Shown here: one piece after another, positions 27,296 through 35,972 of the stretch
Layout: every line of letters starts with the position of its first letter
How positions within the stretch are numbered: position 1 is the stretch's first letter
The notes under the pieces: generated by a model
Database searches by the model: none
Seen by the model: the letters and a program-made list of their open reading frames with translations, nothing else
What the model was told of the DNA's origin: nothing
Translations under genes and position numbers: made by a program
Assembly: GCF_029537375.1 (NCBI RefSeq)
Contig: NZ_CP120679.1
Coordinates: forward strand, 539,501-603,500
Length of the DNA stretch: 64,000 nt
Source: Bacillus sp. HSf4
GTDB lineage: Bacteria > Bacillota > Bacilli > Bacillales > Bacillaceae
Reading direction: 5' to 3'

Positions 27296-27558
27296 AGCCT
27301 GTTTTAAAAAGATACCAACTGACTGTTAATTTTACTCCTATTGCACTTTTTACCTGTTTAACTCTTTTGTATCGTACACGAGATGTATACCCTACTTTGA
27401 TATTGTTTATTTTAATGGTATTGAACATATTTTCTTTTGAGTTATTCATGAATCATAAATACGATGGCTCTAAGAAAAAAGCGATTCCAACAACGATATA
27501 TTTCATATTATCAAGTCTGCTTTATATGCTAGCTTACATTTGGATAACAGGATATTAG
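27283..27558 (+). CDS. Small three-helix membrane protein, immunity-like
   Basis: A 91-residue protein with a basic N-terminus and three hydrophobic stretches (LTVNFTPIALFTCLTLLY; PTLILFILMVLNIFSF; TIYFILSSLLYMLAYIW). Its start overlaps the end of the bacteriocin-like frame by 13 nt, suggesting translational coupling. Size, topology and position are those of bacteriocin immunity proteins. Base composition is more AT-rich than its neighbours. No domain is recognised, so immunity is inference from context. Confidence 0.6.
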   Translation: MSKLKPVLKRYQLTVNFTPIALFTCLTLLYRTRDVYPTLILFILMVLNIFSFELFMNHKYDGSKKKAIPTTIYFILSSLLYMLAYIWITGY

Positions 27559-27579
27559 GGGATGTCCCGACAAATAGAT

Positions 27580-27612
27580 GGTGAACCGCTTAAGGCAGTT
27601 CACCGTTTTTTA
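27580..27612 (+). terminator. Terminator after the immunity-like gene
   Basis: GGTGAAC (27580-27586) pairs with GTTCACC (27598-27604), followed by GTTTTTTAT. It closes the small two-gene unit. Confidence 0.75.
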
Positions 27613-27654
27613 TGTTTTAGATTGTTTAAGAGCCGCATTGCTCGGCGCTATTGT

Positions 27655-28362
27655 TCATTTCGTTTTCTTGACGGTTATGCTGACACTGCCGGCAGAAGCG
27701 TTAACCGTTGCACAGTCTTCAATGTCCACAACAGGTGTGACCGTTTTATGATCGATCTTGATCCCAGTGAAAGAGGTTGAAAAGTTCGCGATAATGGCGG
27801 ATCGCTGACTTTCAGTTGAGACGGCTGCGGTGGCGGGTGTTTTCCATTTCGAGATGGAGCCGATGTTTGATCCCTTGATTTCCGCTATAATGCGTCCGGT
27901 ATAGCCGTGGTTGTTTGTTCCCCAAAATGTAGCTCGTGTATTGCCATTCAAGTTTTTATAGATGGTCATTTGCACTGTGCTGCCAGGACGGAAGCCTTTT
28001 TTGTATGTAAATTGCTTTTCCCCTTCAATATAGGTTTCCTCATTTTTTGCCCCGACCTTCATCACCGGTTTCCAAATGTTATAGGTGCTGCTGTACTGAA
28101 GACCGATATCTGCTTCAGTTCCATTGACTGCACGAAAGCCCGAATAAATATAAGCAGTTGCGTTAGAGACTTTCATTGTGTTAGGAAGCTGGATTTTTGC
28201 AGTAAAAATCGAACCTGTGCTGTTCAAATAGGCGCGGCCCCCGATTCCTTTAGGCAGTTTGTTGGCTGCTTTTGCGACTTGAGCGTGTGCGCCGGGAAGT
28301 CCTGGAATACCTGCTGAACAGGTTCCGAACAAAACGGCTGTACCGATTGCAACCACTATCAA
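27655..28362 (-). CDS. yrpD: Secreted YrpD-family protein
   Basis: A roughly 235-residue exported protein resembling B. subtilis YrpD, of unknown function. A hydrophobic signal stretch ([16 protein letters not shown]) is followed by a beta-rich domain with many Thr/Ser ([34 protein letters not shown]). The start is odd. The TTG used here lies 14 nt from GGAGG and leaves a signal without positive charge. Four codons earlier ATA-AAA-AAA-GTA-TTG would give the expected KK, but ATA is only 2 nt from GGAGG. The usual ATG may have mutated. It ends convergent with the immunity-like gene. Confidence 0.75.
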   Translation of the reverse strand: MIVVAIGTAVLFGTCSAGIPGLPGAHAQVAKAANKLPKGIGGRAYLNSTGSIFTAKIQLPNTMKVSNATAYIYSGFRAVNGTEADIGLQYSSTYNIWKPVMKVGAKNEETYIEGEKQFTYKKGFRPGSTVQMTIYKNLNGNTRATFWGTNNHGYTGRIIAEIKGSNIGSISKWKTPATAAVSTESQRSAIIANFSTSFTGIKIDHKTVTPVVDIEDCATVNASAGSVSITVKKTK

Positions 28363-28500
28363 TACTTTTTTTATGACCTCCGATTTTCCTGATGGACTGC
28401 ACGATCAATTCTTATTGTAGCGCTGCTTACGTTTATTTTTTTAGAATAATTTGACAAGATGATAACATCTTTATCCAAGTGAATAGACTTAACGATTTCT

Positions 28501-28528
28501 TTGTCCTGGCCGATTTTTATATTAGAAT
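28501..28528 (+). promoter_or_regulatory. SigA-type promoter of ycsE
   Basis: TTGTCC (28501-28506) and TAGAAT (28523-28528) are spaced 16 bp, about 39 bp before the ycsE GTG. Confidence 0.5.
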
Positions 28529-28566
28529 AGATAGAAGCCTATAAAAACTGGAGGTATCTTAATATC

Positions 28567-29322
28567 GTGTCAGTCAATCAAACAGAACGAGTCGATGTGA
28601 AGCTAGTGGCATTGGATATGGATGGGACGTTGTTGAACGATGAGCAGACCATTTCAGATGAAAACAGAAAAGCGATTAAAGAAGCCGAAGAGAAAGGGGT
28701 ATATGTCGTGCTCAGCACTGGACGGACGCTGATGACGTGCCGCGAATTGGCGGAGTCGTTGGAGCTGTCTTCATTTTTGATCACGGCTAATGGCAGTGAA
28801 ATCTGGGATTCTTCCTTTCAGCTGGTTGAACGCCAGCTGCTTCACCCCGATCATGTGCAGATGATGTGGGATTTGCGCAATACACATCAAACCGATTTTT
28901 GGGCGGCCAGCGTCGATAAAGTGTGGAGAGGCGAGTTTCCTGATGATATACAGTCGTATGAATGGCTGAAATTCGGGTTTGACATTCCGGATGACGAAGT
29001 CAGAAACCGGGTGCTCGAGGAGCTGAAAAAAAACAAGGAACTGGAAGTCACCAACTCCAGCCCGACCAATATCGAAGTCAACGCCATCGGCATCAATAAA
29101 GCGGCGGCTTTGGCGAAGGTTTGCGAGCGCCTCGGCTTTACAATGGAACATGTGATGGCGGTTGGCGACAGTTTAAACGATATCGCCATGATCAAAGAAG
29201 CGGGGCTGGGTGTCGCCATGGGAAACGCCCAGGACATCGTCAAAGAAACAGCTGATTGGATTACGGATGCCAATACAGAACATGGTGTCGCAAAAGCGAT
29301 CAGACATTGGGTATTGTCATAG
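28567..29322 (+). CDS. ycsE: HAD-superfamily (Cof-type) phosphatase YcsE
   Basis: A 251-residue HAD hydrolase with a C2B cap. The nucleophile motif ALDMDGTLLN, STGR (motif II), the later conserved Lys (IGINKAAALAK) and AVGDSLNDIAMIKEA (motif IV) are intact. B. subtilis YcsE dephosphorylates 5-amino-6-(5-phosphoribitylamino)uracil in riboflavin synthesis, among other phosphates. The start is GTG with GGAGGT 11 nt upstream. Single gene with its own terminator. Confidence 0.9.
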   Translation: MSVNQTERVDVKLVALDMDGTLLNDEQTISDENRKAIKEAEEKGVYVVLSTGRTLMTCRELAESLELSSFLITANGSEIWDSSFQLVERQLLHPDHVQMMWDLRNTHQTDFWAASVDKVWRGEFPDDIQSYEWLKFGFDIPDDEVRNRVLEELKKNKELEVTNSSPTNIEVNAIGINKAAALAKVCERLGFTMEHVMAVGDSLNDIAMIKEAGLGVAMGNAQDIVKETADWITDANTEHGVAKAIRHWVLS

Positions 29323-29336
29323 AGGATGAATATATG

Positions 29337-29366
29337 AAAAAAAGGGCCGGACAGGCTCTTTTTTAT
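29337..29366 (+). terminator. Terminator of ycsE
   Basis: AAAGGGCC (29341-29348) pairs with GGCTCTTT (29354-29361) through one G-T wobble, then TTTT. Confidence 0.65.
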
Positions 29367-29451
29367 TTAGAAATAAAAAATTTCGAAAAATAAAATATCC
29401 TGAAAATCCTTTATGATAGCGCCCTTTCGGCCGGTATATGATTAGGACATA

Positions 29452-29468
29452 TGTCAGGTTTCTTAACA
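29452..29468 (+). promoter_or_regulatory. TnrA box of the ycsF-kipR operon
   Basis: TGTCAGGTTTCTTAACA fits TGTNA-N7-TNACA. Its centre lies about 49 bp before the start expected from the perfect TATAAT at 29497-29502, which has no good -35 box, as expected for an activated promoter. Confidence 0.8.
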
Positions 29469-29532
29469 ATATGATGCCAAGACGGTAAATCCCTGTTATA
29501 ATCTATGTTAAGTTTGATTATTCGGAATAAAG

Positions 29533-29549
29533 GTTCCGAAAATCGGAAC
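29533..29549 (+). promoter_or_regulatory. Probable KipR (IclR-type) operator
   Basis: GTTCCGA (29533-29539), AAA, TCGGAAC (29543-29549) is a perfect dyad, with a related TTCGGAA half-site at 29521-29527. It lies between the TATAAT and ycsF. KipR is the IclR-family repressor of this operon in B. subtilis; assignment is by family and place. Confidence 0.65.
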
Positions 29550-29608
29550 AAAAAGGGGATATACTAAAAATCGGCGAATTGCGGCATCAATAAACAGGGG
29601 GGATTAAC

Positions 29609-30370
29609 ATGAATCTAGTGGATCTAAACTGTGATCTCGGAGAGAGTTTTGGCGCCTATCAAATAGGCTTGGACGAGGATATTCTCGAATTTGTCACATC
29701 AGCCAATGTGGCTTGCGGATTTCATGCCGGAGATCCGGGTGTTATGCGGAAAACCGTGGCGATGGCGGCGGAAAAAGGCGTTCAAATCGGCGCTCACCCC
29801 GGACTTCCGGATCTGGCGGGATTTGGCCGCCGCAATATGGCCATTACACCTGATGAAGCATATGATCTCGTGGTATATCAAATTGGCGCACTGTCCGGCT
29901 TTTTAAAAGCAGAAGGTGTCAACATGCAGCATGTTAAACCGCATGGTGCACTTTATAATATGGCGGCAAAAAGCAGGGAATTATCGGATGCGATCGCTCA
30001 AGCCGTCTATAACACAGACCCCGAGCTGATTTTGTTCGGATTGGCGGGAAGCGAGCTCGTACTCGCCGGGGAAAGAGCCGGTTTGAAAACGGCTCATGAA
30101 GTGTTCGCCGATCGTACATATCAGGAAGACGGGACATTGACCTCCCGCCTGCAGGATGACGCGCTGATTCAAGACGATGATCAAGCGGTCGCTCAAGTCA
30201 TCCGTATGGTCAAGGAAGGAAAAGTCCGCAGTCTGCAGGGAACGGATGTCAGTCTGAAAGCAGATACCGTATGTATTCACGGCGATGGTACGCATGCGCT
30301 TCAATTTGCGCAAAAAATCCGCCGTGAACTGGAATTATCAGATATAAAAGTACAAGCATTCTCAACATGA
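29609..30370 (+). CDS. pxpA: 5-oxoprolinase subunit A
   Basis: A 253-residue LamB/YcsF-family protein, the first gene (B. subtilis ycsF) of the 5-oxoproline operon. With PxpB and PxpC it forms the ATP-dependent enzyme that opens 5-oxoproline to glutamate. Signatures are [12 protein letters not shown] at the N-terminus, [26 protein letters not shown] and VKPHGALYN. The ATG follows GGGGGGAT. It has TnrA and KipR-type sites upstream, consistent with use of oxoproline as a nitrogen source. Confidence 0.94.
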   Translation: MNLVDLNCDLGESFGAYQIGLDEDILEFVTSANVACGFHAGDPGVMRKTVAMAAEKGVQIGAHPGLPDLAGFGRRNMAITPDEAYDLVVYQIGALSGFLKAEGVNMQHVKPHGALYNMAAKSRELSDAIAQAVYNTDPELILFGLAGSELVLAGERAGLKTAHEVFADRTYQEDGTLTSRLQDDALIQDDDQAVAQVIRMVKEGKVRSLQGTDVSLKADTVCIHGDGTHALQFAQKIRRELELSDIKVQAFST

Positions 30371-30395
30371 TTGCCGACAAAAGGAGGAATACAAT

Positions 30396-31607
30396 TTGAA
30401 GCAAAACAAAAAAACGAAGGCCGCTTCAAGCAACTGGACACTATTATTGGGAGCGGCATTTTTAATGGCCACGTCCTCAATCGGACCCGGTTTTCTTACA
30501 CAGACAACAGTATTTACCCAAAGTTTGGCCGCAAGTTTCGGTTTTGTCATCCTGGTATCGATTATTTTAGATATTTGCGCTCAAACGAACGTATGGAGAA
30601 TTATTGCTGTTTCTGAAAAAAGAGGCCAGGAAATCGCCAACCTTGTCTTTCCGGGTCTCGGCTATGTGATCGCTTTCCTCGTCGTCCTCGGCGGGCTTGC
30701 CTTCAATATCGGAAACATTGGGGGCGCGGGTCTCGGGCTTGAGGTTTTATTCGGAATCTCACCAAAGACAGGAGCCATTATCAGCGCCGTCATTGCCATT
30801 CTTATTTTCGTCATCAAAGAAGCGGGTAAAGCGATGGACCGGTTTACGCTGATTGCGGGCTTTGTCATGATTTTGTTAACCGTGTATGTCGCTGTCACGA
30901 CGGGACCGCCCGTTGGCGAAGCGCTCACAAAAACGGTGATGCCTGATAAAATCGACATTGTTGCAATTGTCACGCTTGTCGGCGGAACGGTCGGCGGATA
31001 CATTACGTTTGCCGGCGGACACCGTTTGCTTGACGCAGGTGTGAAAGGAAAAGATTCCATTCCTGAAGTGACGAAAAGCTCTGTTTCCGGCATTTTAATT
31101 ACATCTATCATGAGGATCGCGCTTTTTTTGGCTGTCCTCGGCGTTGTATCGAAAGGCTTGCAGATTAATCCTGATAACCCGCCGGCTTCCGTATTCCAGC
31201 TTGCCGCAGGAAATGTCGGCTATAAAATCTTTGGTCTCGTCATGTGGGGGGCTGCTGTAACATCCGTTATCGGCGCCGCTTATACATCGGTTTCATTCTT
31301 TAAAACGTTCTCGCCGAAAATCGAAAAAAATTCGAACGTCATTATTATCGCTTTTATTGTGATTTCAACGCTTTGCTTTATAACAATCGGAAAGCCTGTC
31401 AACCTGCTCGTTCTTGCCGGTGCCCTAAATGGGCTGATCCTGCCGATCGCACTCGGCTCCCTCTTAATCGGCGCCCATAAAAAGAACGTTGTCGGCGATT
31501 ACAGACATCCGGTTTGGCTGACGATTCCCGGCATAATCGTCGTGATTGTGATGGCGATTATGGGAGGCTATACACTGATCAATGAAATTCCAAAATTATG
31601 GGGATGA
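30396..31607 (+). CDS. ycsG: NRAMP-like transporter of the oxoprolinase operon
   Basis: A 403-residue membrane protein with 11 or so helices, related to divalent metal NRAMP transporters. The first helix carries [14 protein letters not shown] in place of the metal-binding DPGN of MntH (also in this window), so metal transport is unlikely to be its role. Operon position suggests import of 5-oxoproline or a related compound. The start is TTG 6-7 nt after AAAGGAGG, 25 nt behind pxpA. Confidence 0.85.
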   Translation: MKQNKKTKAASSNWTLLLGAAFLMATSSIGPGFLTQTTVFTQSLAASFGFVILVSIILDICAQTNVWRIIAVSEKRGQEIANLVFPGLGYVIAFLVVLGGLAFNIGNIGGAGLGLEVLFGISPKTGAIISAVIAILIFVIKEAGKAMDRFTLIAGFVMILLTVYVAVTTGPPVGEALTKTVMPDKIDIVAIVTLVGGTVGGYITFAGGHRLLDAGVKGKDSIPEVTKSSVSGILITSIMRIALFLAVLGVVSKGLQINPDNPPASVFQLAAGNVGYKIFGLVMWGAAVTSVIGAAYTSVSFFKTFSPKIEKNSNVIIIAFIVISTLCFITIGKPVNLLVLAGALNGLILPIALGSLLIGAHKKNVVGDYRHPVWLTIPGIIVVIVMAIMGGYTLINEIPKLWG

Positions 31608-32404
31608 TTTCATTGCGAAATTTACAAATGATGCGCCCGGAAGAAGTCCGCGGCTTGATTCGGCAGGGGAGACTGTCCGAACCGACAGCCGGCATGGCCG
31701 GGGGCTACACTCAGGCAAACTTGGTTATTTTAAAAAAGGAGCTTGCTTTTGACTTTCTGCTGTTTTGCCAGCGGAATCAAAAGCCGTGCCCGATTCTCGA
31801 TGTCACAGAACCGGGCTCTCCCATTCCGGCAATCGTAGCGCCGAGCGCAGATATCCGCACCGATTTTCCGAAGTACCGCGTCTACAAAAACGGTGAATTA
31901 ACGGACGAAGTCACGGATATCTCGCCATTGTGGGAGGAGGATATGGTCGGTTTTTTAATCGGCTGCAGCTTCACATTTGAGCAAGCCTTACTGAATAATG
32001 GAATTCCCGTCAGACACATTGAAGAAAAGCGAAATGTTCCGATGTATCAAACGAATATCCCTTGTGTTGAGGCGGGCCGGTTCAAAGGGCCAATGGTCGT
32101 CAGTATGCGTCCGATTCCGGAGGAGCAGGTCGTGCGGGCCGTTCAGGTGACATCAAGGTTTCCCGCCGTTCACGGAGCCCCGGTGCATATTGGCAATCCT
32201 GAAGCTATCGGTATTCAAGACATCGCAACTCCCGATTTCGGTGATGCGGTGACAATAAATAAAGGGGAAGTTCCGGTGTTCTGGGCTTGCGGTGTTACGC
32301 CTCAAGCGGTCGCAATGCATGTGAAGCCGGAGCTGATGATCACACATGCGCCGGGTCACATGCTGATCACGGATGTGCGTGATGAACAGTTTGGTGTTTT
32401 ATAG
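31604..32404 (+). CDS. ycsI: D-glutamate cyclase-family (DUF1445) protein
   Basis: A roughly 266-residue YcsI/DUF1445 protein. [45 protein letters not shown], and APGHMLITD are family landmarks. The mammalian relative converts D-glutamate to 5-oxo-D-proline, which fits an oxoproline operon. Start choice is uncertain: ATG 31604 overlaps the ycsG stop as ATGA, ATG 31598 is two codons earlier, and TTG 31613 has GGGGATG at better spacing. Confidence 0.88.
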   Translation: MISLRNLQMMRPEEVRGLIRQGRLSEPTAGMAGGYTQANLVILKKELAFDFLLFCQRNQKPCPILDVTEPGSPIPAIVAPSADIRTDFPKYRVYKNGELTDEVTDISPLWEEDMVGFLIGCSFTFEQALLNNGIPVRHIEEKRNVPMYQTNIPCVEAGRFKGPMVVSMRPIPEEQVVRAVQVTSRFPAVHGAPVHIGNPEAIGIQDIATPDFGDAVTINKGEVPVFWACGVTPQAVAMHVKPELMITHAPGHMLITDVRDEQFGVL

Positions 32405-32406
32405 CG

Positions 32407-32440
32407 ATCAATACAGAGCCATTTGCTCTGTATTGATTTT
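32407..32440 (+). terminator. Intra-operon hairpin between ycsI and kipI
   Basis: ATCAATACAGAG (32407-32418) and CTCTGTATTGAT (32426-32437) form a perfect 12-bp stem with a 7-nt loop, followed only by TTT then GGGG. It may attenuate or process the message rather than end it. Confidence 0.55.
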
Positions 32441-32466
32441 GGGGATAAAGGCAAGGTGGTGTAGAA

Positions 32467-33201
32467 TTGAACAGTTTATCAGATGTAAAAATAGAGCCGC
32501 TCGGAGATTCTGCGGTGATCATTCAGCTTGGAACCGATATTGATGAACAGATCCAGCGGTTGGCAAGCGCTTTAACAAAACAGATTGAAAGCGATCCGTT
32601 TCCAGGCTTCATTGAATGTGTGCCGGCATTTACGAGCGTGACCGTTTTCTATCGTCCATTTGCAGTATATCAACTGATCAAGAACGATCCGGCTTTTGAT
32701 TCTCCATTTGAAAAAGTAAAAGCCCTCATCAAAAAAAACCTCCAAGAGCTGACGCTAGAAGAAAACGCAGAAAAACGCACGGTTGAAATCCCTGTATGCT
32801 ATGGGGGCAGTTTCGGCCCTGATTTGGAGGAAGTGGCCAAGATCAACGGTCTGACTCCTGAAGAAGTGATTGACATTCACACCGCGGGTGAATACCTCGT
32901 TTATATGATCGGCTTCGCACCGGGATTCCCTTATCTCGGCGGAATGTCTGAAAAAATCGCCGCACCGCGGCGGTCTTCTCCGCGCACAGCGATTCCGGCA
33001 GGTTCAGTGGGAATCGCCGGCATGCAGACAGGTGTCTATCCATTATCTACACCTGGCGGCTGGCAGCTGATCGGCAACACACCTCTTGAGTTATTCAGGC
33101 CTTATGAGCAGCCTCCAAGTTATTTAAGAGCGGGAGATGTTGTCAAATTTGTCAGTGTGACTGAAGAGGAGTACAACAGGTTGAAGGAGGGAGAAGCTTG
33201 A
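32467..33201 (+). CDS. kipI: 5-oxoprolinase subunit B / KipI kinase inhibitor
   Basis: A 244-residue protein of the AHS1 (allophanate hydrolase subunit 1) family, also named Pxp[47 protein letters not shown] and [13 protein letters not shown] are visible. It is a subunit of 5-oxoprolinase. In B. subtilis it also inhibits the sporulation kinase KinA, and KipA counteracts this. The start is TTG with AAGGTGGTG upstream. Its last four bases overlap the kipA start. Confidence 0.93.
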   Translation: MNSLSDVKIEPLGDSAVIIQLGTDIDEQIQRLASALTKQIESDPFPGFIECVPAFTSVTVFYRPFAVYQLIKNDPAFDSPFEKVKALIKKNLQELTLEENAEKRTVEIPVCYGGSFGPDLEEVAKINGLTPEEVIDIHTAGEYLVYMIGFAPGFPYLGGMSEKIAAPRRSSPRTAIPAGSVGIAGMQTGVYPLSTPGGWQLIGNTPLELFRPYEQPPSYLRAGDVVKFVSVTEEEYNRLKEGEA

Positions 33202-34211
33202 GCATCGAAGTTTTAAAGCCGGGCCTGATGACGACGGTTCAAGATTTAGGGCGCACCGGCTATCAAAAATACGGCGTCCTTGTCAGCGGAGCAATGGATG
33301 CCGACTCTTTGCGCCTTGCCAATATGCTTGCAGGAAACAGTGAGAATGAAGCGGCGCTTGAAGTGACGCTGATGGGCCCGGGGCCGTCCCTCCGCTTTCA
33401 GAAAAGAGCCCTGATCGCGGTTACGGGAGCGGACTTTTCACTGACTGTAAATGATGAAGAAGTACCGCTGTGGAGACCGGTCTTGGTTGAGGAAGGAAGC
33501 GTCCTGACATTCGGAATGTGCAAACGGGGAAGCCGCGCGTATATGGCCGTTGCCGGGGGAATCGCCGTCCCTTCCGTGATGGACAGCAAAAGCACATATG
33601 TCAGGGCCGGAATCGGCGGCTACAAGGGAAGACCTTTGCAAAAAAGCGACCTGCTGGCGGCCGGAGAACTGACGCCTTTATCGGAAAGAATGATGGAGAA
33701 GTTGAAAGATCAATTGAATCAGAGAGGATTCGCGGCTCCAAAATGGGCCGTCGATCAAAAGTATTTTCTTCCCCTGAAGAAAAACCCGGTGATCCGTGTC
33801 ATCAAAGGAGAGCAATTGACCGCTTTTACCGAAGCTTCACAGGAAAGATTTTTCCAAGAGGCTTTTCGGGTGACGGCCAAATCCGACCGGATGGGCTACC
33901 GTCTTCAAGGAGAAGTGCTTGAACTGAAAAAACCGCTGGAAATGATTTCTGAAGCGGTATCTTTCGGAACGATCCAGGTTCCGCCTGACGGCAATCCGAT
34001 CGTGCTGCTTGCGGACAGGCAGACGGCAGGGGGGTATCCGCGAATTGCCCATATCATTTCGACCGACTTATCCACTGTGGCCCAGATGATGCCGGGGGAA
34101 CAGGTGAAGTTTGAGCTAGTCAGCCTCTATGATGCAGAACGAATGTATATTGAAAGGGAGACAAAAATCAGCGAACTTTCGGCCCGCTTAAAGCTTGAAT
34201 ACATGTTATGA
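33198..34211 (+). CDS. kipA: 5-oxoprolinase subunit C / KipI antagonist
   Basis: A 337-residue AHS2 (allophanate hydrolase subunit 2) protein, PxpC. Markers are [43 protein letters not shown], and [13 protein letters not shown]. It completes the 5-oxoprolinase complex and relieves KipI inhibition of KinA in B. subtilis. The start is TTG (TTGA overlap with the kipI stop) behind AAGGAGGG. Confidence 0.93.
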   Translation: MSIEVLKPGLMTTVQDLGRTGYQKYGVLVSGAMDADSLRLANMLAGNSENEAALEVTLMGPGPSLRFQKRALIAVTGADFSLTVNDEEVPLWRPVLVEEGSVLTFGMCKRGSRAYMAVAGGIAVPSVMDSKSTYVRAGIGGYKGRPLQKSDLLAAGELTPLSERMMEKLKDQLNQRGFAAPKWAVDQKYFLPLKKNPVIRVIKGEQLTAFTEASQERFFQEAFRVTAKSDRMGYRLQGEVLELKKPLEMISEAVSFGTIQVPPDGNPIVLLADRQTAGGYPRIAHIISTDLSTVAQMMPGEQVKFELVSLYDAERMYIERETKISELSARLKLEYML

Positions 34212-34243
34212 TATAGTGTGATGTGTATCAGGAGGGGGAAGGG

Positions 34244-34993
34244 ATGGAAAACAGGAATAAAACGGTTGTCAAAGCCATGACTCTGCTCAATCTGTTTTTG
34301 ACGAGAGAAAGGCTCTCTCTCAATGACATGATTGAGCTTACGGGCATGCCGAAAACATCTGTGTACCGCATGGTTTGCTCTCTCGAAGAAATGGGGTTTC
34401 TCGATCGCGATGAAAATGGGATGTACGCTTTAGGGCTGTTATTTCTCCAATACGGCCAGCTCGTTTCAGAAAGGCTTGATATCCGGAAAATCGCCTTGCC
34501 CATTATGGAAGCGCTTCGCGATGAAGTGGATGAAGCCGTCCATTTGATTGTGAGGCGGGGGAATGAAGCGATGTACATAGAAAAAATAGAGGGAACACAG
34601 ACGGTTCGCCTTTACACGGCGATCGGCAGGCGCTCGCCGCTGTATGCCGGAGCCTGTGCGCGGAGCATTTTGACCTTTTTGCCCAAAAAAGAGCGGGATT
34701 CCTATGTCGAAAAAATCGAGTTGAAGCCGATGGCTTCAGGAACGATCCGCGGCAAGGAGGAGCTTCTACGCGTGCTTGAGGAATCATACCGAAATGGCTG
34801 CACCGTCAGCCATTCAGAGCTTGAAGATTATACATCCGCCATCGCCGCGCCGATTTTCAACCATAAACGCGAGGTTGTCGCCGGTATCAGCATTGCCGGA
34901 TTTGAAGCGCGCTTTCAAAAAGACCGCCTTCCCTATTTGACGGAACGGGTCAAAAAAGCAGCGCTCGACATTTCCAAAAAACTAGGTTTTTAA
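34244..34993 (+). CDS. kipR: IclR-family regulator KipR
   Basis: A 249-residue IclR-type repressor closing the operon. The helix-turn-helix (LNDMIELTGMPKTSVYRMVCSLEEMGFL) lies in residues 20-65 and the effector domain from about residue 85 includes GRRSPLYAGACARSILTFL and ISIAGFEARF. B. subtilis KipR represses the whole operon. The start ATG at 34244 follows GGAGGGGGAA; an upstream in-frame GTG is inside that site. Confidence 0.9.
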   Translation: MENRNKTVVKAMTLLNLFLTRERLSLNDMIELTGMPKTSVYRMVCSLEEMGFLDRDENGMYALGLLFLQYGQLVSERLDIRKIALPIMEALRDEVDEAVHLIVRRGNEAMYIEKIEGTQTVRLYTAIGRRSPLYAGACARSILTFLPKKERDSYVEKIELKPMASGTIRGKEELLRVLEESYRNGCTVSHSELEDYTSAIAAPIFNHKREVVAGISIAGFEARFQKDRLPYLTERVKKAALDISKKLGF

Positions 34994-35069
34994 ATGAAGG
35001 AGAGTATCCTTTTTCACTTCTGTCGAGTACATATATGGTATCTGTCACAAAACAGAAGGGGGAAAGGAT

Positions 35070-35714
35070 ATGACGCTTCAATATGTCGCTCTCGGCGACT
35101 CTTTGACCGTCGGAGTCGGCTCCGGCTTGTTTGAGCCGGGATTTGTCCAGCGCTATAAGAAAAAAGTGGAGGAAGACTTGAAGCAGGATGTCTCATTAGT
35201 GAAATTCGCAAAATCGGGACTTGAGACGGCGGAAATTCTCGACATGCTCAATATGCCGTTCGTCAAAGAACAGGTTAAAAAAGCGGATGTCATCACGATC
35301 ACGGGATGTGGGAACGATCTGCTTCGATCCTTGGACATATACGAGAAAGAAAAGGATGAGCATGTTTTTTTGGAAGCCTCTTCCCATTGCCAGAAAAACT
35401 ACTCAAACATGTTGGAAAAAATAAATGAGATCAAGGGCGAAAAAGACGGCTGTTATGTCATCCGGCTCCTCAACTTATACAATCCGTTTCCGCACATCGA
35501 ATTGGCCGACAAGTGGATTACCGGCTTTAACCGGCACTTAAAACAGCTGGAATCACCGCCGCATGTCAAGGTCATCGACACGTATGCCGTTTTTAAAGGA
35601 CGCGAAAAAGAACTGCTGTCATTTGATCGGGTTCATCCGAACAGCAGGGGATATGAAGCCATGGCGGAAAAGCTGAGGGAGGCGGGCTATGGGCCGCTTG
35701 ACAATGAAATCTAA
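35070..35714 (+). CDS. lipC: GDSL lipase LipC
   Basis: A 214-residue SGNH/GDSL hydrolase. ALGDSLTVGVGSG carries the nucleophilic Ser, ITGCGNDLLRS the block III Asn, and FDRVHPNSRGY the catalytic Asp and His. B. subtilis LipC (YcsK) is a spore-coat phospholipase needed for efficient germination. No signal peptide is seen, as expected for a spore protein made in the mother cell. The start follows AAGGGGGAAAGG. It stands 76 nt after kipR with its own terminator. Confidence 0.9.
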   Translation: MTLQYVALGDSLTVGVGSGLFEPGFVQRYKKKVEEDLKQDVSLVKFAKSGLETAEILDMLNMPFVKEQVKKADVITITGCGNDLLRSLDIYEKEKDEHVFLEASSHCQKNYSNMLEKINEIKGEKDGCYVIRLLNLYNPFPHIELADKWITGFNRHLKQLESPPHVKVIDTYAVFKGREKELLSFDRVHPNSRGYEAMAEKLREAGYGPLDNEI

Positions 35715-35728
35715 ATCGTTAAACGAAA

Positions 35729-35760
35729 GATCCTTCTGATAAAAGAAGGTCTTTTTTTTA
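35729..35760 (+). terminator. Terminator of lipC
   Basis: GATCCTTCT (35729-35737) pairs imperfectly with AGAAGGTC (35744-35751), followed by eight T. Confidence 0.75.
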
Positions 35761-35829
35761 TGCCTTGGAAGGCTCTGCCCGGTTTATTTGCCGCAGGCAA
35801 AGACACAATCAAACATTCACTATTAAATT

Positions 35830-35897
35830 TTGTCACACCGCTAATGCCAAAGTGGCGTTTTCTTTCAATTGAGACGCGTCTGTAAGCGTTTTAATAT
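35830..35897 (+). promoter_or_regulatory. mtlA promoter with MtlR box and cre
   Basis: TTGTCACACCGCTAATGCCA (35830-35849) agrees closely with the B. subtilis MtlR site of mtlA (TTGTCA-N9-TGCCA). TTGAGA (35869-35874) and TAATAT (35892-35897) are spaced 17 bp. TGTAAGCGTTTTAA (35881-35894), a cre, lies between and over the -10 box. This predicts mannitol induction and glucose repression. Confidence 0.8.
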
Positions 35898-35972
35898 AAA
35901 AACAAGAGGCCGACATTATTCGACATCATTTTTTGATCTGTTGCTTTTAAAGACAACAAAGGAGGTTATGAA

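Noticed and set aside
27562..27780. 72-codon plus-strand frame after the immunity-like gene
   Set aside because: It includes the terminator hairpin and then runs antisense to yrpD; no ribosome site.
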